Assembly (NCBI GenBank): GCA_019240405.1
Contig: JAFAYL010000017.1
Location: forward strand, 20,578-84,577
Direction: 5' to 3'
Origin: Acidobacteriaceae bacterium
GTDB lineage: Bacteria > Acidobacteriota > Terriglobia > Bryobacterales > Bryobacteraceae
DNA length: 64,000 nt
Both the position numbers and the translations under genes were made by a program. Positions 15,690-24,442 of the stretch are shown piece by piece. Within the stretch, counting starts at the first letter, position 1, and every line of letters begins with the position of its first letter. The notes below the pieces were generated by a model. That model worked only from the letters and a program-made list of their open reading frames with translations, had not been told where the DNA came from and searched no databases.

Positions 15690-18600
15690 TTAGAAAGTGA
15701 ATCGCGCCGAAAACTGCACGGCCCGAGGAAGGCCGTTCGGGCTGATTTCCTGGAGGGTTCCGAAGTTGCCGGGTCCCGAGTTCGGTACGAGATAGCAGGT
15801 CTGGTTCAAGCTGACTCCGTCGCCACAGTTGGTTCCGATGGGATTGTATTGCAACTGGTTGATTCCATCTCCATTCTGTACAAAGAAATTAGCGTGGTTG
15901 AACAGGTTGAACACCTGCACTTGCAGTTGCAATTGCTTACCTTCGCCTACCAGGAAGTTCCGCGCCAGCGCAAGATCGACTCGCTTCAGCCACGGACCGT
16001 AAAAAGAATTCAGACCGATACCGGGCGTGGGACCAGCCCCGTTGATTCCGGCAGCGGTATTCGATGTGTCTTGATTGAAGGCTGAGTCGTTCAGGTTGTC
16101 GTTACCCGTTAGCGCGCCGTTAACAGTCAAGCCGCAATTGCTGAATGACAGAGTTGAACTGGTGCAAGCGGGACTTAAAAGGCCCGCGAAGGGCCGGCCG
16201 GAAGAAAACTCCATAACACTACTGAGCCGCCAGCCAGATAAGATGGCGCGAGCGGCGACTGTACTAGTCAACCGCTCGAGCCGCGGCAAGTAAACGGCAG
16301 CGAAGCTAATTCGATGGCGCTGATCAAGCAGCGAAGGTCCGTTGGTGTTGCTGAAGTCGAACTGATCATTGAAATCCATCCCGTCGCGCATGGTGCTCTT
16401 CGCCAATGTGTACGAGAGTTGCAAAGATAAGCCTTTCGACATCCGGTGTTGGAGCTGCACGAAGAAGGACCGGTAGTCGCTTTGGCCGGGGCTGATGAGC
16501 TCGTTGATCTGGCCCAGGTTGGAATTTACAAAACCATCGGTCAGCAGGCCGTTGTCCATGTTCGGCAGAACAATCGTTTTGCCGCTACACGGTGCCGCAC
16601 TTGCATCCGGAGGACAAATTATGTAAGTTGTCGTGCCCTGGAGCGGATTCAGGTTCAAATCGTAGGCGCTGCCGGAAATGAGATGCAGCGCATGATTCCA
16701 CATAAACCCGGCGCTCACGCTTGTGTTTTCGAAGATCTCTCGTTCGATTTGTAGACTGGCCTGCAAAGTATAGGGCACGCGAAACTGAGGAGAAACCAAC
16801 GAAATGTCAGGAGAGGCCTGGAATAAAGGCGAGCCAGCCGGGATGATATTCGGGAACGTGGGCAATTGTTGGTTCGGAGGAAGAGCCGGGTTGTAACTCG
16901 CGTTTACAGAAGACTGATGAGATGCTAAACCATTCGAAACCACGGCGTTCCGGTAGTTCAAGCCGTTCATGTTGTCGTAGAACTGGCCGAAGCCCCCGCG
17001 AACGACTGTTTTTGATGCCGGCTGCCACGCAAATCCAAACCGCGGCGCCAAACGGAGAAACTGATTTGGATATTGACCGGTTAATGGGAACGCGGGATTA
17101 GTCGGCGGCTGCGGGTAGACCTGAAAGTCTTCGCGCAGGCCTATTTCGAGCGTTAGGCGAGGCAACGCGCGGAATGAATCCTGAACATAAAAGCCGTAAT
17201 AAGGCACGTGAAAGGAAAAGACCGGGTTCCCGGAAGCCTGGCTGAAAATGTTGTACTCGCCCAGAGCAAAACTTTCCAGATTCGAAAATTCATAACTGCC
17301 GAGAAAAGAGCCGAATTGCACGTCGGCATTCGGATCGGCCCCGCCGAAATTGGTGTCGGCATCGAAAGCGCGATTCATATCGAAGCCGAATTGTAATGTG
17401 TGTTTACCGGCTACGTAGTCGATGCGGTCGGCCACTGACCACTGCCGTTCAAAAACCCTTCCGACCGAAAATGGCGCGTTCCCTAGAGTGAAAGAGGCAG
17501 GGCTGTCGAGTATCAAAGTGGGCATGTCTGAGGCGAGTCCGGTGGGGTTCGCAATCTGGTTATCATTCGAGGCGCCGGCGTGGAATTCGTTGAGCAGTTT
17601 CGAAGAGAACGCATGATTCCATCCGAGGCTGAGCTGAAAATCATGCACGTCAGCATTGGCCAGTGTTTGCTTTCCGTAAGTCGCGACGGGACTGACCGTG
17701 ATGATTCCTCCGGGCGAGTGGAACTGATTCGAATTGAAGCTAAGGAAGAAGTTGTCGCGCGGACTGGCCTGGTAATCGATACGCGATGTAACCACTAGAT
17801 CGTTCTTCTTTCTGGGTTGCGTGCCTAAATTCGAATTGATGGCGTTGAGAGCGTTTGACACTTGCTGGAGGTAGGCCGGATTACCGGGATCCGGCACGCT
17901 ATTGTTGCCAGGTACCGGGTATGGAGCATTTGGCGCGGGTAAAGCTGTCCCGTTCGGGATTCCAAAATAGGTAGATAAGTTCGATTGCACGGCGGCTAAC
18001 GCAGAATTGATGATCGAAATTGGGTCATTTTCGAGTTGTTGCTCGTAGTCGACAAAGAACCACAACCGATTCCGCAGAATGGGACCACCCAATCCGGCTC
18101 CGAATTGCTGCAGAGAGTCTTGTTGTTTCGGGTAGCCATTAGCCTTGGATAAGGAGTCATTGGCTTCGAACAAAGAATTGCGGTTGAAGTAAAATCCGCT
18201 GCCGTGGAAATCGTTGCTGCCGGAGCGGGTCACCGAGTTTATGAAGCCCGCACCACCTCCGTACACGGCCGAATAGGGGCTGATTGCGACTTGAAACTCC
18301 GAGATAGCGTTCTCGCCGTAGAGGTACGGAATTCGATAACGGCCCAAAATGTCTCCGAAATAATTACTGGTCGCATTCGTGCCATCGACTGTGAAAACGT
18401 TCGAGCCGTTCCCATTGGCGTATCCTGAATCCTCTCCGCCCTGTTGACCGGCGATACTGATCAGCCCGGTGTCGCCGTCCGAACTGGTGTTCGGCGTAAG
18501 CAATGTAAAGTCCGTGTAACGGCGGCGATTGAGCGGTAATTCCTCGAGGAGCCGTCGCTCAATCACCGATTCCACGGAAACTGCGGCAGGCTGGAGCAGA

Positions 18601-18995
18601 GGCGCGGTTCCGCCTACGCTAACTACGTCCTTCCCGACTCCCAGTTGCAACTGGATATCTTGCAACGCGGTGTTTCCTACCAGCACTTGAACCAACCCTT
18701 GAACCACACGAAAGCCCTTCAGAGTTGCCGTGAACGAATAGGTGCCTGGCGCCAACACTGGAAAGCGATAGAGCCCGCTGCTATCTGCGCGGGTAGAATG
18801 TTCAACGCCAGTCTCGATATCCCGAACCACAACCAATGTTCCCGGAGCGGCGGCGCGCGTTTGATCGGTAACTCGTCCGCTTAGCGCGCCGGTCATCACG
18901 ACGTTCTGGGCAGGCAACGACGCATAACTGAATGCGAAGACCAAAAGCTGGACGAATAGATGTTTTGCTCTACTGTTTCGCCGGGGTATTTTCAA
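15690..18995 (-). CDS. TonB-dependent receptor, Oar-like, with carboxypeptidase-regulatory domain
   Basis: About 1101 residues from a TTG at 18995, which gives a proper signal peptide (basic KIPRRNSRAKH, then LFVQLLVFAFSYASLPAQ); a TTG at 19040 is the other option. A CarboxypepD_reg domain follows (about 40-115, GALSGRVTDQTRAAAPGTLV and GLYRFPVLAPGTYSFTA), then a plug region (FTVDGTNATSNYF, SPYSAVYGGGAGFINSVTRS) and a large barrel ending RAVQFSARFTF. This is the Oar-type architecture abundant in Acidobacteriota, thought to bind large or adhesive ligands. It lies divergent from two secreted phosphoesterase genes, which could act on material it takes up; that link is inference. Confidence 0.88.
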   Translation of the reverse strand: MKIPRRNSRAKHLFVQLLVFAFSYASLPAQNVVMTGALSGRVTDQTRAAAPGTLVVVRDIETGVEHSTRADSSGLYRFPVLAPGTYSFTATLKGFRVVQGLVQVLVGNTALQDIQLQLGVGKDVVSVGGTAPLLQPAAVSVESVIERRLLEELPLNRRRYTDFTLLTPNTSSDGDTGLISIAGQQGGEDSGYANGNGSNVFTVDGTNATSNYFGDILGRYRIPYLYGENAISEFQVAISPYSAVYGGGAGFINSVTRSGSNDFHGSGFYFNRNSLFEANDSLSKANGYPKQQDSLQQFGAGLGGPILRNRLWFFVDYEQQLENDPISIINSALAAVQSNLSTYFGIPNGTALPAPNAPYPVPGNNSVPDPGNPAYLQQVSNALNAINSNLGTQPRKKNDLVVTSRIDYQASPRDNFFLSFNSNQFHSPGGIITVSPVATYGKQTLANADVHDFQLSLGWNHAFSSKLLNEFHAGASNDNQIANPTGLASDMPTLILDSPASFTLGNAPFSVGRVFERQWSVADRIDYVAGKHTLQFGFDMNRAFDADTNFGGADPNADVQFGSFLGSYEFSNLESFALGEYNIFSQASGNPVFSFHVPYYGFYVQDSFRALPRLTLEIGLREDFQVYPQPPTNPAFPLTGQYPNQFLRLAPRFGFAWQPASKTVVRGGFGQFYDNMNGLNYRNAVVSNGLASHQSSVNASYNPALPPNQQLPTFPNIIPAGSPLFQASPDISLVSPQFRVPYTLQASLQIEREIFENTSVSAGFMWNHALHLISGSAYDLNLNPLQGTTTYIICPPDASAAPCSGKTIVLPNMDNGLLTDGFVNSNLGQINELISPGQSDYRSFFVQLQHRMSKGLSLQLSYTLAKSTMRDGMDFNDQFDFSNTNGPSLLDQRHRISFAAVYLPRLERLTSTVAARAILSGWRLSSVMEFSSGRPFAGLLSPACTSSTLSFSNCGLTVNGALTGNDNLNDSAFNQDTSNTAAGINGAGPTPGIGLNSFYGPWLKRVDLALARNFLVGEGKQLQLQVQVFNLFNHANFFVQNGDGINQLQYNPIGTNCGDGVSLNQTCYLVPNSGPGNFGTLQEISPNGLPRAVQFSARFTF

Positions 18996-19040
18996 TGGTC
19001 GAGACCCTAGTATATAGAAACTACCATTTTTTGGAGGCAA

Positions 19041-19286
19041 TCAGGAACGCTAGCGTACGGCAAGTTGCTGCAGGACACCCTCCGGAGGGATGCTGCCACG
19101 GTAATGCTACAAACAGTTGAAAACTGAAATACAAGCGTATTAGGAGCACCAGGACCGGTCTGCCAAGGTCGGGATTTTTGGCTATTGACTCGAGGTTCAT
19201 TCGGGTATAGAGTTGCGAGTAGCTTCTAGTGTAATCGTACTAGGTCGTTCTGAGGTAAGGAAATTCCAAGAAGGAGGGAACTCGTT
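19041..19286. promoter_or_regulatory. Intergenic region between the Oar-like receptor and the phosphoesterases
   Basis: This 246-base gap holds the promoters of the divergent units. On the plus strand TTGACT (19185-19190) and TATAGA (19206-19211) are separated by 15 bases, a little short for a sigma-70-type promoter. A strong ribosome-binding site AAGGAGGG follows before ATG 19287. No other gene is seen. Confidence 0.35.
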
Positions 19287-20735
19287 ATGAAATCTGCCGC
19301 CGCCGGTTTATGTCTGCTGGCTGGACTCGGAACCAGTATCGTATGCGCGCAGGACGCGCAATACCCTACGCCATTCAAACACGTCATCGTAATTTTTCAG
19401 GAGAATCGCACTCCCGACAATCTTTTTCAGGGATTGTGCAGCCCTCCTTACGGTACAAGCAGTTCCTGCAGTACCAACCCGAACGGGTCTCAATACAACA
19501 TCCAAACGAATAACTGGTTGGATAAGAAAGCTCCTGGGGGCACGATTACGCCGGGCACAGTTCCACTCGGAAATACGTATGATTTGAGTCACGCACATAG
19601 CGCTTTCATAGCTGAGTACGACAACGGCAAAATGGATGGCGCTGCGGGGGTGTCGTGCGGAGGGAGCTGCCCGCCGAAGCCGCAATTCAGGTATGTCGAC
19701 AACTCCTCGGGCATTCTGAATCCGTATCTAGATTTGGCGACCCAGTACGGCTGGGGCAACTATATGTTCCAGACCAACCAAGGCCCTAGCTACCCCGCGC
19801 ATCAGTTTATTTTTGGTGGAACTTCAGCGCCTTCCGCAGCCGATGACAAGAAGGGAATATTTGTCTCGGAAAACTCGGGCGGGGGAGGCGGCTCAGGCTG
19901 TCTCGCAGCATTGAACGCGTTCGACATGCTCATCTCGCCCCAAAGCGCTCCGGATGAGTACAAGTTGGTCAATAACCCGCTCGGTACGCTCTGCTTTAGC
20001 CGTCCTACGATGGCATCGCAGATTGATAACGCTAAATTCACTTGGAAGTATTACACTTCATCACCGAGCGGCATTTGGACTGCGCCGAATACAATTCGAG
20101 CGATATGCGATCCGAACTCAAATTACACGGAGTGCACCGGTCCAGAGTGGGTCAACAATGTTGATAAGAAATCTGCAGATGTACTGAGCGACATCAGCGC
20201 CTGCGACCTCGCTAATGTGAGCTGGGTAATTCCTGCAGGACAAAACTCCGACCATCCTGGAAGTCCGCACACGACGGGCGGGCCTTCTTGGGTTGCTTCG
20301 ATCGTCAATGCCGTTGGCATGGACAAGAAATGCGAAGGTGGGAAAGGCTACTGGTCCGATACTGCGATTGTCATCACATGGGATGACTGGGGAGGCTGGT
20401 ACGACCATGAGCCTCCGCCGATTCTGTGCTGCGAGGAAGGCGATTATCAGTATGGAATCCGCGTGCCTTTGATTGTCGTCTCAACTTATACGCCGGAGCG
20501 CTACATCAACAACGTTCGTCCGCACGATTTCGGCACGATCTTGAGATTTATTCAACACACCTTCAACATCAAAGAAGGTTCGCTTGGATTCGCCGATGCC
20601 CGCGCGAACACAGATCTTTCTCTCTTCTTTCATTTCAATGCAACCCCTCGCCCGTTTAAGAAGATTGCATCCGAATATGGCGCAGACTACTTCCTGAACG
20701 ATACGTCACCGCCGGAACCGCCGGATAACGATTAA
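19287..20735 (+). CDS. Secreted PF04185-type phosphoesterase, copy 1
   Basis: 482 residues with ribosome-binding site AAGGAGGG. Sec-type signal peptide MKSAAAGLCLLAGLGTSIVC ending near AQD. The phosphoesterase signature FKHVIVIFQENRTPDNLFQG opens the mature protein; later come TYDLSHAHSAF, TNQGPSYPAHQFIFGGTSAP, QNSDHPGSPHTTGGPSW and AIVITWDDWGGWYDHEPPP, the metal-binding segments of the phospholipase C/acid phosphatase (AcpA-like) family. The ends of the protein carry FLNDTSPPEPPDND. The substrate (phospholipid, organic phosphate or other) is open. It is followed 15-21 bases later by a close paralogue. Confidence 0.88.
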   Translation: MKSAAAGLCLLAGLGTSIVCAQDAQYPTPFKHVIVIFQENRTPDNLFQGLCSPPYGTSSSCSTNPNGSQYNIQTNNWLDKKAPGGTITPGTVPLGNTYDLSHAHSAFIAEYDNGKMDGAAGVSCGGSCPPKPQFRYVDNSSGILNPYLDLATQYGWGNYMFQTNQGPSYPAHQFIFGGTSAPSAADDKKGIFVSENSGGGGGSGCLAALNAFDMLISPQSAPDEYKLVNNPLGTLCFSRPTMASQIDNAKFTWKYYTSSPSGIWTAPNTIRAICDPNSNYTECTGPEWVNNVDKKSADVLSDISACDLANVSWVIPAGQNSDHPGSPHTTGGPSWVASIVNAVGMDKKCEGGKGYWSDTAIVITWDDWGGWYDHEPPPILCCEEGDYQYGIRVPLIVVSTYTPERYINNVRPHDFGTILRFIQHTFNIKEGSLGFADARANTDLSLFFHFNATPRPFKKIASEYGADYFLNDTSPPEPPDND

Positions 20736-20756
20736 GACGAGCAAAGAGGAATGGTT

Positions 20757-22208
20757 ATGAAGGCTTCCGTTATCAGCCTATCTTTGTCTATTTCGGTTGG
20801 GACCGTTGTTTACGCGCAAGATATTCAGTATCCAAACCCGTTCAAGCACGTAATTGTGGTTTTCCAGGAGAACCGCACGCCTGACAACTTATTTCAAGGG
20901 CTGTGCAGTCCCCCTTACGGCAACAGTAGTTCGTGCAGCATTACGCCAAGCGCGACGCAATACGACATACAGACCAATAATTGGCTGGACAAGAAGGCTC
21001 CCGGCGGGACGATCACGCCGGGTGTCGTTCCACTCGGCAACACTTATGATTTGAGTCACGCCCACAGCGCCTTCATCGTTGAGTACGACGGCGGAAAGAT
21101 GGACGGCGCGGCTGGTGTGCCTTGCTCAGGGAGTTGTCCGCCGAATCCCCAGTTCAGATATGTCGATAACTCAAGTGGGATTCTGAATCCGTATCTGGAT
21201 CTTGCGACGCAATACGGCTGGGGAAATAATATGTTTCAGACTAATCAAGGGCCCAGCTACCCCGCCCATCAGTTTATTTTCGGAGGAACGTCAGCCCCGT
21301 CAGCTGCCGATGACTCCAAAGGGATCTTCGTAGCCGAGAACCCCGGGAATACGCAAGGAGGAGGCGTCGGCTGCCTGGCGCCTTTGAACGAATACGACTG
21401 GTTGATTTCGCCTGGAACCGCGCCGAATGAATATAAGTTGGTCAATAATCCGCTTGGGACGCTATGTTTCAGCCGGCCGACAATGGCGACGCTGATCGAT
21501 AAGGCCAAGTTGACCTGGAAATATTACACATCGTCACCAGACGGTATTTGGACTGCGCCGAATACGATTCGGGAAATATGCGATCCGAATTCGGATTACA
21601 CGAAGTGCACGGGTCCCCAGTGGGTCAATAACGTCGATAAGAAATCGGCGGATGTTCTAAGCGACATTGCCGCCTGTAAACTCGCCGACGTGAGCTGGGT
21701 TATTCCAGCGGGCCAAAATTCCGATCATCCAGGAAGCCCGCATACTACGGGTGGTCCGTCGTGGGTGGCATCCATTGTCAACGCAGTCGGCTTAGATACG
21801 AAGTGTGAAGGGGGAAAGGGATACTGGTCGGATACCGCCATCGTGATCACATGGGACGACTGGGGCGGCTGGTACGACCATGTCCCGCCACCGATTTTGA
21901 AGCACAACCAAAGCGACTATCAGTACGGCATTCGTGTGCCATTGATCGTTGTGTCGACGTACACACCGGAGCGGTACATCAATAATGTCAGCCCCCATGA
22001 TTTCGGCAGTATCCTCAGGTTCATTGAAGGAACGTTCGGCATCAAGGAGGGCTCGCTTGGATTCGCGGATGCACGCGCGTCAAACGATCTCGAAGGCTTC
22101 TTCAATTTCAAGCAAACGCCACGACGGTTCAAGAAAATTGCGGCTGAATATGATGCAAATTACTTCCTGAACGACACCTCGCCGCCCGAGCCGCCGGATA
22201 ACGACTGA
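20757..22208 (+). CDS. Secreted PF04185-type phosphoesterase, copy 2
   Basis: About 483 residues from the ATG at 20757, with AGAGGA 6 bases upstream; the ATG at 20751 is too close to that site. Signal peptide MKASVISLSLSISVGTVVYA. It is highly similar along its length to copy 1, with the same signature (FKHVIVVFQENRTPDNLFQG), WDDWGGWYDHVPPP and an identical C-terminus FLNDTSPPEPPDND. Differences cluster in the loop after GIFV (ENPGNTQGGGVGC against the Gly run in copy 1) and where copy 1 has LCCEEGDYQYG and this copy LKHNQSDYQYG. This is a tandem duplication, probably one transcript. Confidence 0.88.
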   Translation: MKASVISLSLSISVGTVVYAQDIQYPNPFKHVIVVFQENRTPDNLFQGLCSPPYGNSSSCSITPSATQYDIQTNNWLDKKAPGGTITPGVVPLGNTYDLSHAHSAFIVEYDGGKMDGAAGVPCSGSCPPNPQFRYVDNSSGILNPYLDLATQYGWGNNMFQTNQGPSYPAHQFIFGGTSAPSAADDSKGIFVAENPGNTQGGGVGCLAPLNEYDWLISPGTAPNEYKLVNNPLGTLCFSRPTMATLIDKAKLTWKYYTSSPDGIWTAPNTIREICDPNSDYTKCTGPQWVNNVDKKSADVLSDIAACKLADVSWVIPAGQNSDHPGSPHTTGGPSWVASIVNAVGLDTKCEGGKGYWSDTAIVITWDDWGGWYDHVPPPILKHNQSDYQYGIRVPLIVVSTYTPERYINNVSPHDFGSILRFIEGTFGIKEGSLGFADARASNDLEGFFNFKQTPRRFKKIAAEYDANYFLNDTSPPEPPDND

Positions 22209-22222
22209 ACGAGATTATGGAC

Positions 22223-22258
22223 GCTCGAGCTGCTGGACAAGATTTCAGCGGCTCGAGC
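22223..22258. other. Hairpin between convergent genes
   Basis: GCTCGAGCTGCTG (22223-22235) and CAGCGGCTCGAGC (22246-22258) pair with one G-T type mismatch around a 10-base loop. The hairpin covers the stop codon of the minus-strand peptidase gene. No T run follows on either strand, so it may be a weak bidirectional terminator or a transcript end stabiliser. Confidence 0.35.
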
Positions 22259-24350
22259 CTCCGAGTTTCCGTTGAAAGAAGTCCGCGGTGGCTTTGTACG
22301 CTTCAAGCCAATGGCGGGTTATGAGGAAATCGTGGATTTCGTTTGGAATAATCAGTTCTTCGAATTCGACGTGTTGGTTGCGTAACGCCTCGACGAGCTC
22401 AACTGTTTGCGAGAAGGGCACGTTTCGGTCGTCGTCTCCGTGAATCAGCAGCACCGGCGATTTCCAGTTCTTTACCGATGCAAGGGGCGAAGATTCGAAC
22501 GCCAATCTCGCGGCGTCAACCTGGCTTTTAGGGTCGTAAGCCGGCGCGAAATTCTGAATGACTTCGTTCCAATCGTGCACACCGTGAAAGTCTACGCCGG
22601 CGGCGAACAGATCTGAAGCTCGCGCGAGTGCAAGCGCAGTGAGATATCCGCCGTACGACCCACCCCAAATTCCGATCCTCTTGGGATCGACGTCGGATCG
22701 CGCTTTCAAATATAAACCCGCGCCGAGAACATCATTGAACTCGCTTGCTCCGGTAGCTCCATAGTTGAGCGCCTCGCGAAAATCGAGTCCATAACCGATC
22801 CCGCTCCGATAATTTACCGACAGCACGATGTAGCCCTGATTGGCGAAGTACTGATTTAAAGCGTAGGCGTTCGAATAGTAATACATGTAGTGAAAGCCGA
22901 GCAGCATTTGCCTGCGCGAGCCGCCATGAAAGAAAATCAGAGCCGGATGGCGCGCTTCCGTGGCATGCGATTGTGGCGGTAAAAATAGCTGGCCGTGTAT
23001 CTCGAGTCCGTCAGCGGCTGTGATCATCACGGGCTGCGGCTTGACTAGTTGCGTGGCGGGGAACTCGGCAGGTATCGCCTCAGGGGCCAGCGCTTTTGCC
23101 TGCCCGTTTCGCGGTTGCGCCATCGCATGCGCCTTCTCGTTGTAGCTCGAAGCAAGGAAAATCAGAGTGGAACCGTCGGCCGCTGGGACGGGTTCCCACT
23201 GGATGTTCTCGCCCGAGGTCAATTCCTGCGGTGATTGTCCGCCTGCGCCATTAATACTCCAGATATGCCGCCGATCGATGTCCCCGATGTTTGTCGAGTA
23301 ATAAAGCGTTTCACGGTCACCCGAGATTGTAACAAGCTCGACTTCGCCATCGCCGGGTGTCAGCTCGGTTGGGGTCCCGCCGCCGCTTACAGGGACGCTG
23401 TACAAATGGCACCATCCGGTAGCTTCCCAGGGAAACACGAGGCGATCCTGGGCCGACCAAAACACCTGCTGCTGCGCCTCGACTGGATGAAACACGCTGC
23501 CCTGTCCGGCTTTAGCACGAAATACTTCCCGGCCAATGCCGCTCTTGACGTCTGCTATCCGAATCGACCAGGGTTCTCCCTCGCGTTGCGGACCGAACGC
23601 GAACTCCCGTCTTCTCGCCGGAATCCGGATGAAAGCAATCTTGGAGCTGTCTGACGACCAAACCGGAAATGAGTCTCTGTCTACGCTCGGATCGAGATAG
23701 CGCAAGTTCTTATCGGCTGGCGTGTAGACAACGATGAAACTGTGGTCGGCGCGTCCGCTGACAAATGCAAGAGCGTTTCCGTCCGGCGACCAGACGAGTC
23801 CGCTCAGCGATCCTTTTAGAGCCACGGCGCTCTTGATGTTTTCCCCGGCAGGCCTCATCATAAAGATCTGGCCCGCGCGCAGAAACGCGACCATGTCACC
23901 TTTCGGCGAAATTGCAGGACTGTGACCTTCAGTTAATTTCTTGGCGGGCGAACCGTCAAGCCCGGCTGTCCAAATATCCTGCTCTGGTTTTTCGGGATTC
24001 GATGAAGGATTTGGATTGTCTCGCCCCATTTCGAAATCGCCGCCGCGGGCAAAGAGAACATGATTGCCATCTGCCGCCCAGACCAGGTCGGCGATTTCCT
24101 GCCCATCGTCCTGGTTGAAATTGGTGACTTTACGCCCCTTCCAATCGGGCGCGGTCGCTATCCACACGTTCCGGGCGCCGCGCTCGTTAAGCAGCCAAGC
24201 CACTTTCGCGCCTTTTGTAGCAGTCTTTAAAGAAGAAGCGAATGGCGCGCTCATGACCTGCTCGATTGTGAAGGAAGATGACGTGTCTTGCGATCGCGCA
24301 GTAATGAGCGTGCAGGAAAGAAGAGACAAAGTTAAAAGGGCAGGTTTCAT
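22245..24350 (-). CDS. S9-family prolyl oligopeptidase/dipeptidyl peptidase-like protease
   Basis: 701 residues. Signal peptide MKPALLTLSLLSCTLITARS. The N-terminal two thirds is a WD40-like/PD40 propeller (LVWAADGNHVLFARGGD, LSGLVWSPDGNALAFVSG, FPVWSSDSSKIAFIRIP). The C-terminal alpha/beta hydrolase carries HGGSRRQ, the nucleophile elbow GIWGGSYGGY (Ser near residue 565), the Asp in LLIHGDDDRNVPF and the His in IPNEIHDFL, so the triad is complete. Such enzymes cleave short proline-containing or other oligopeptides in the periplasm. It is transcribed alone, with a strong terminator just upstream belonging to the next gene. Confidence 0.9.
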   Translation of the reverse strand: MKPALLTLSLLSCTLITARSQDTSSSFTIEQVMSAPFASSLKTATKGAKVAWLLNERGARNVWIATAPDWKGRKVTNFNQDDGQEIADLVWAADGNHVLFARGGDFEMGRDNPNPSSNPEKPEQDIWTAGLDGSPAKKLTEGHSPAISPKGDMVAFLRAGQIFMMRPAGENIKSAVALKGSLSGLVWSPDGNALAFVSGRADHSFIVVYTPADKNLRYLDPSVDRDSFPVWSSDSSKIAFIRIPARRREFAFGPQREGEPWSIRIADVKSGIGREVFRAKAGQGSVFHPVEAQQQVFWSAQDRLVFPWEATGWCHLYSVPVSGGGTPTELTPGDGEVELVTISGDRETLYYSTNIGDIDRRHIWSINGAGGQSPQELTSGENIQWEPVPAADGSTLIFLASSYNEKAHAMAQPRNGQAKALAPEAIPAEFPATQLVKPQPVMITAADGLEIHGQLFLPPQSHATEARHPALIFFHGGSRRQMLLGFHYMYYYSNAYALNQYFANQGYIVLSVNYRSGIGYGLDFREALNYGATGASEFNDVLGAGLYLKARSDVDPKRIGIWGGSYGGYLTALALARASDLFAAGVDFHGVHDWNEVIQNFAPAYDPKSQVDAARLAFESSPLASVKNWKSPVLLIHGDDDRNVPFSQTVELVEALRNQHVEFEELIIPNEIHDFLITRHWLEAYKATADFFQRKLGGSSR

Positions 24351-24386
24351 GGACTTCTATTCTGGCATGCCCAGGCAGCCCGACCT

Positions 24387-24421
24387 AAACAAAAGGGCCA
24401 AGCGGATGATCCGCTTGGCCC
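24387..24421 (-). terminator. Rho-independent terminator of the OmpA-family gene
   Basis: On the minus strand a perfect 12-base stem (GGGCCAAGCGGA / TCCGCTTGGCCC, 24395-24421, 3-base loop) is followed by TTTTGTTT. It lies 22 bases after the stop of the OmpA-family gene and before the peptidase start, so it separates the two transcripts. Confidence 0.85.
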
Positions 24422-24442
24422 TGTACTCGGTCGAGATGTGAG

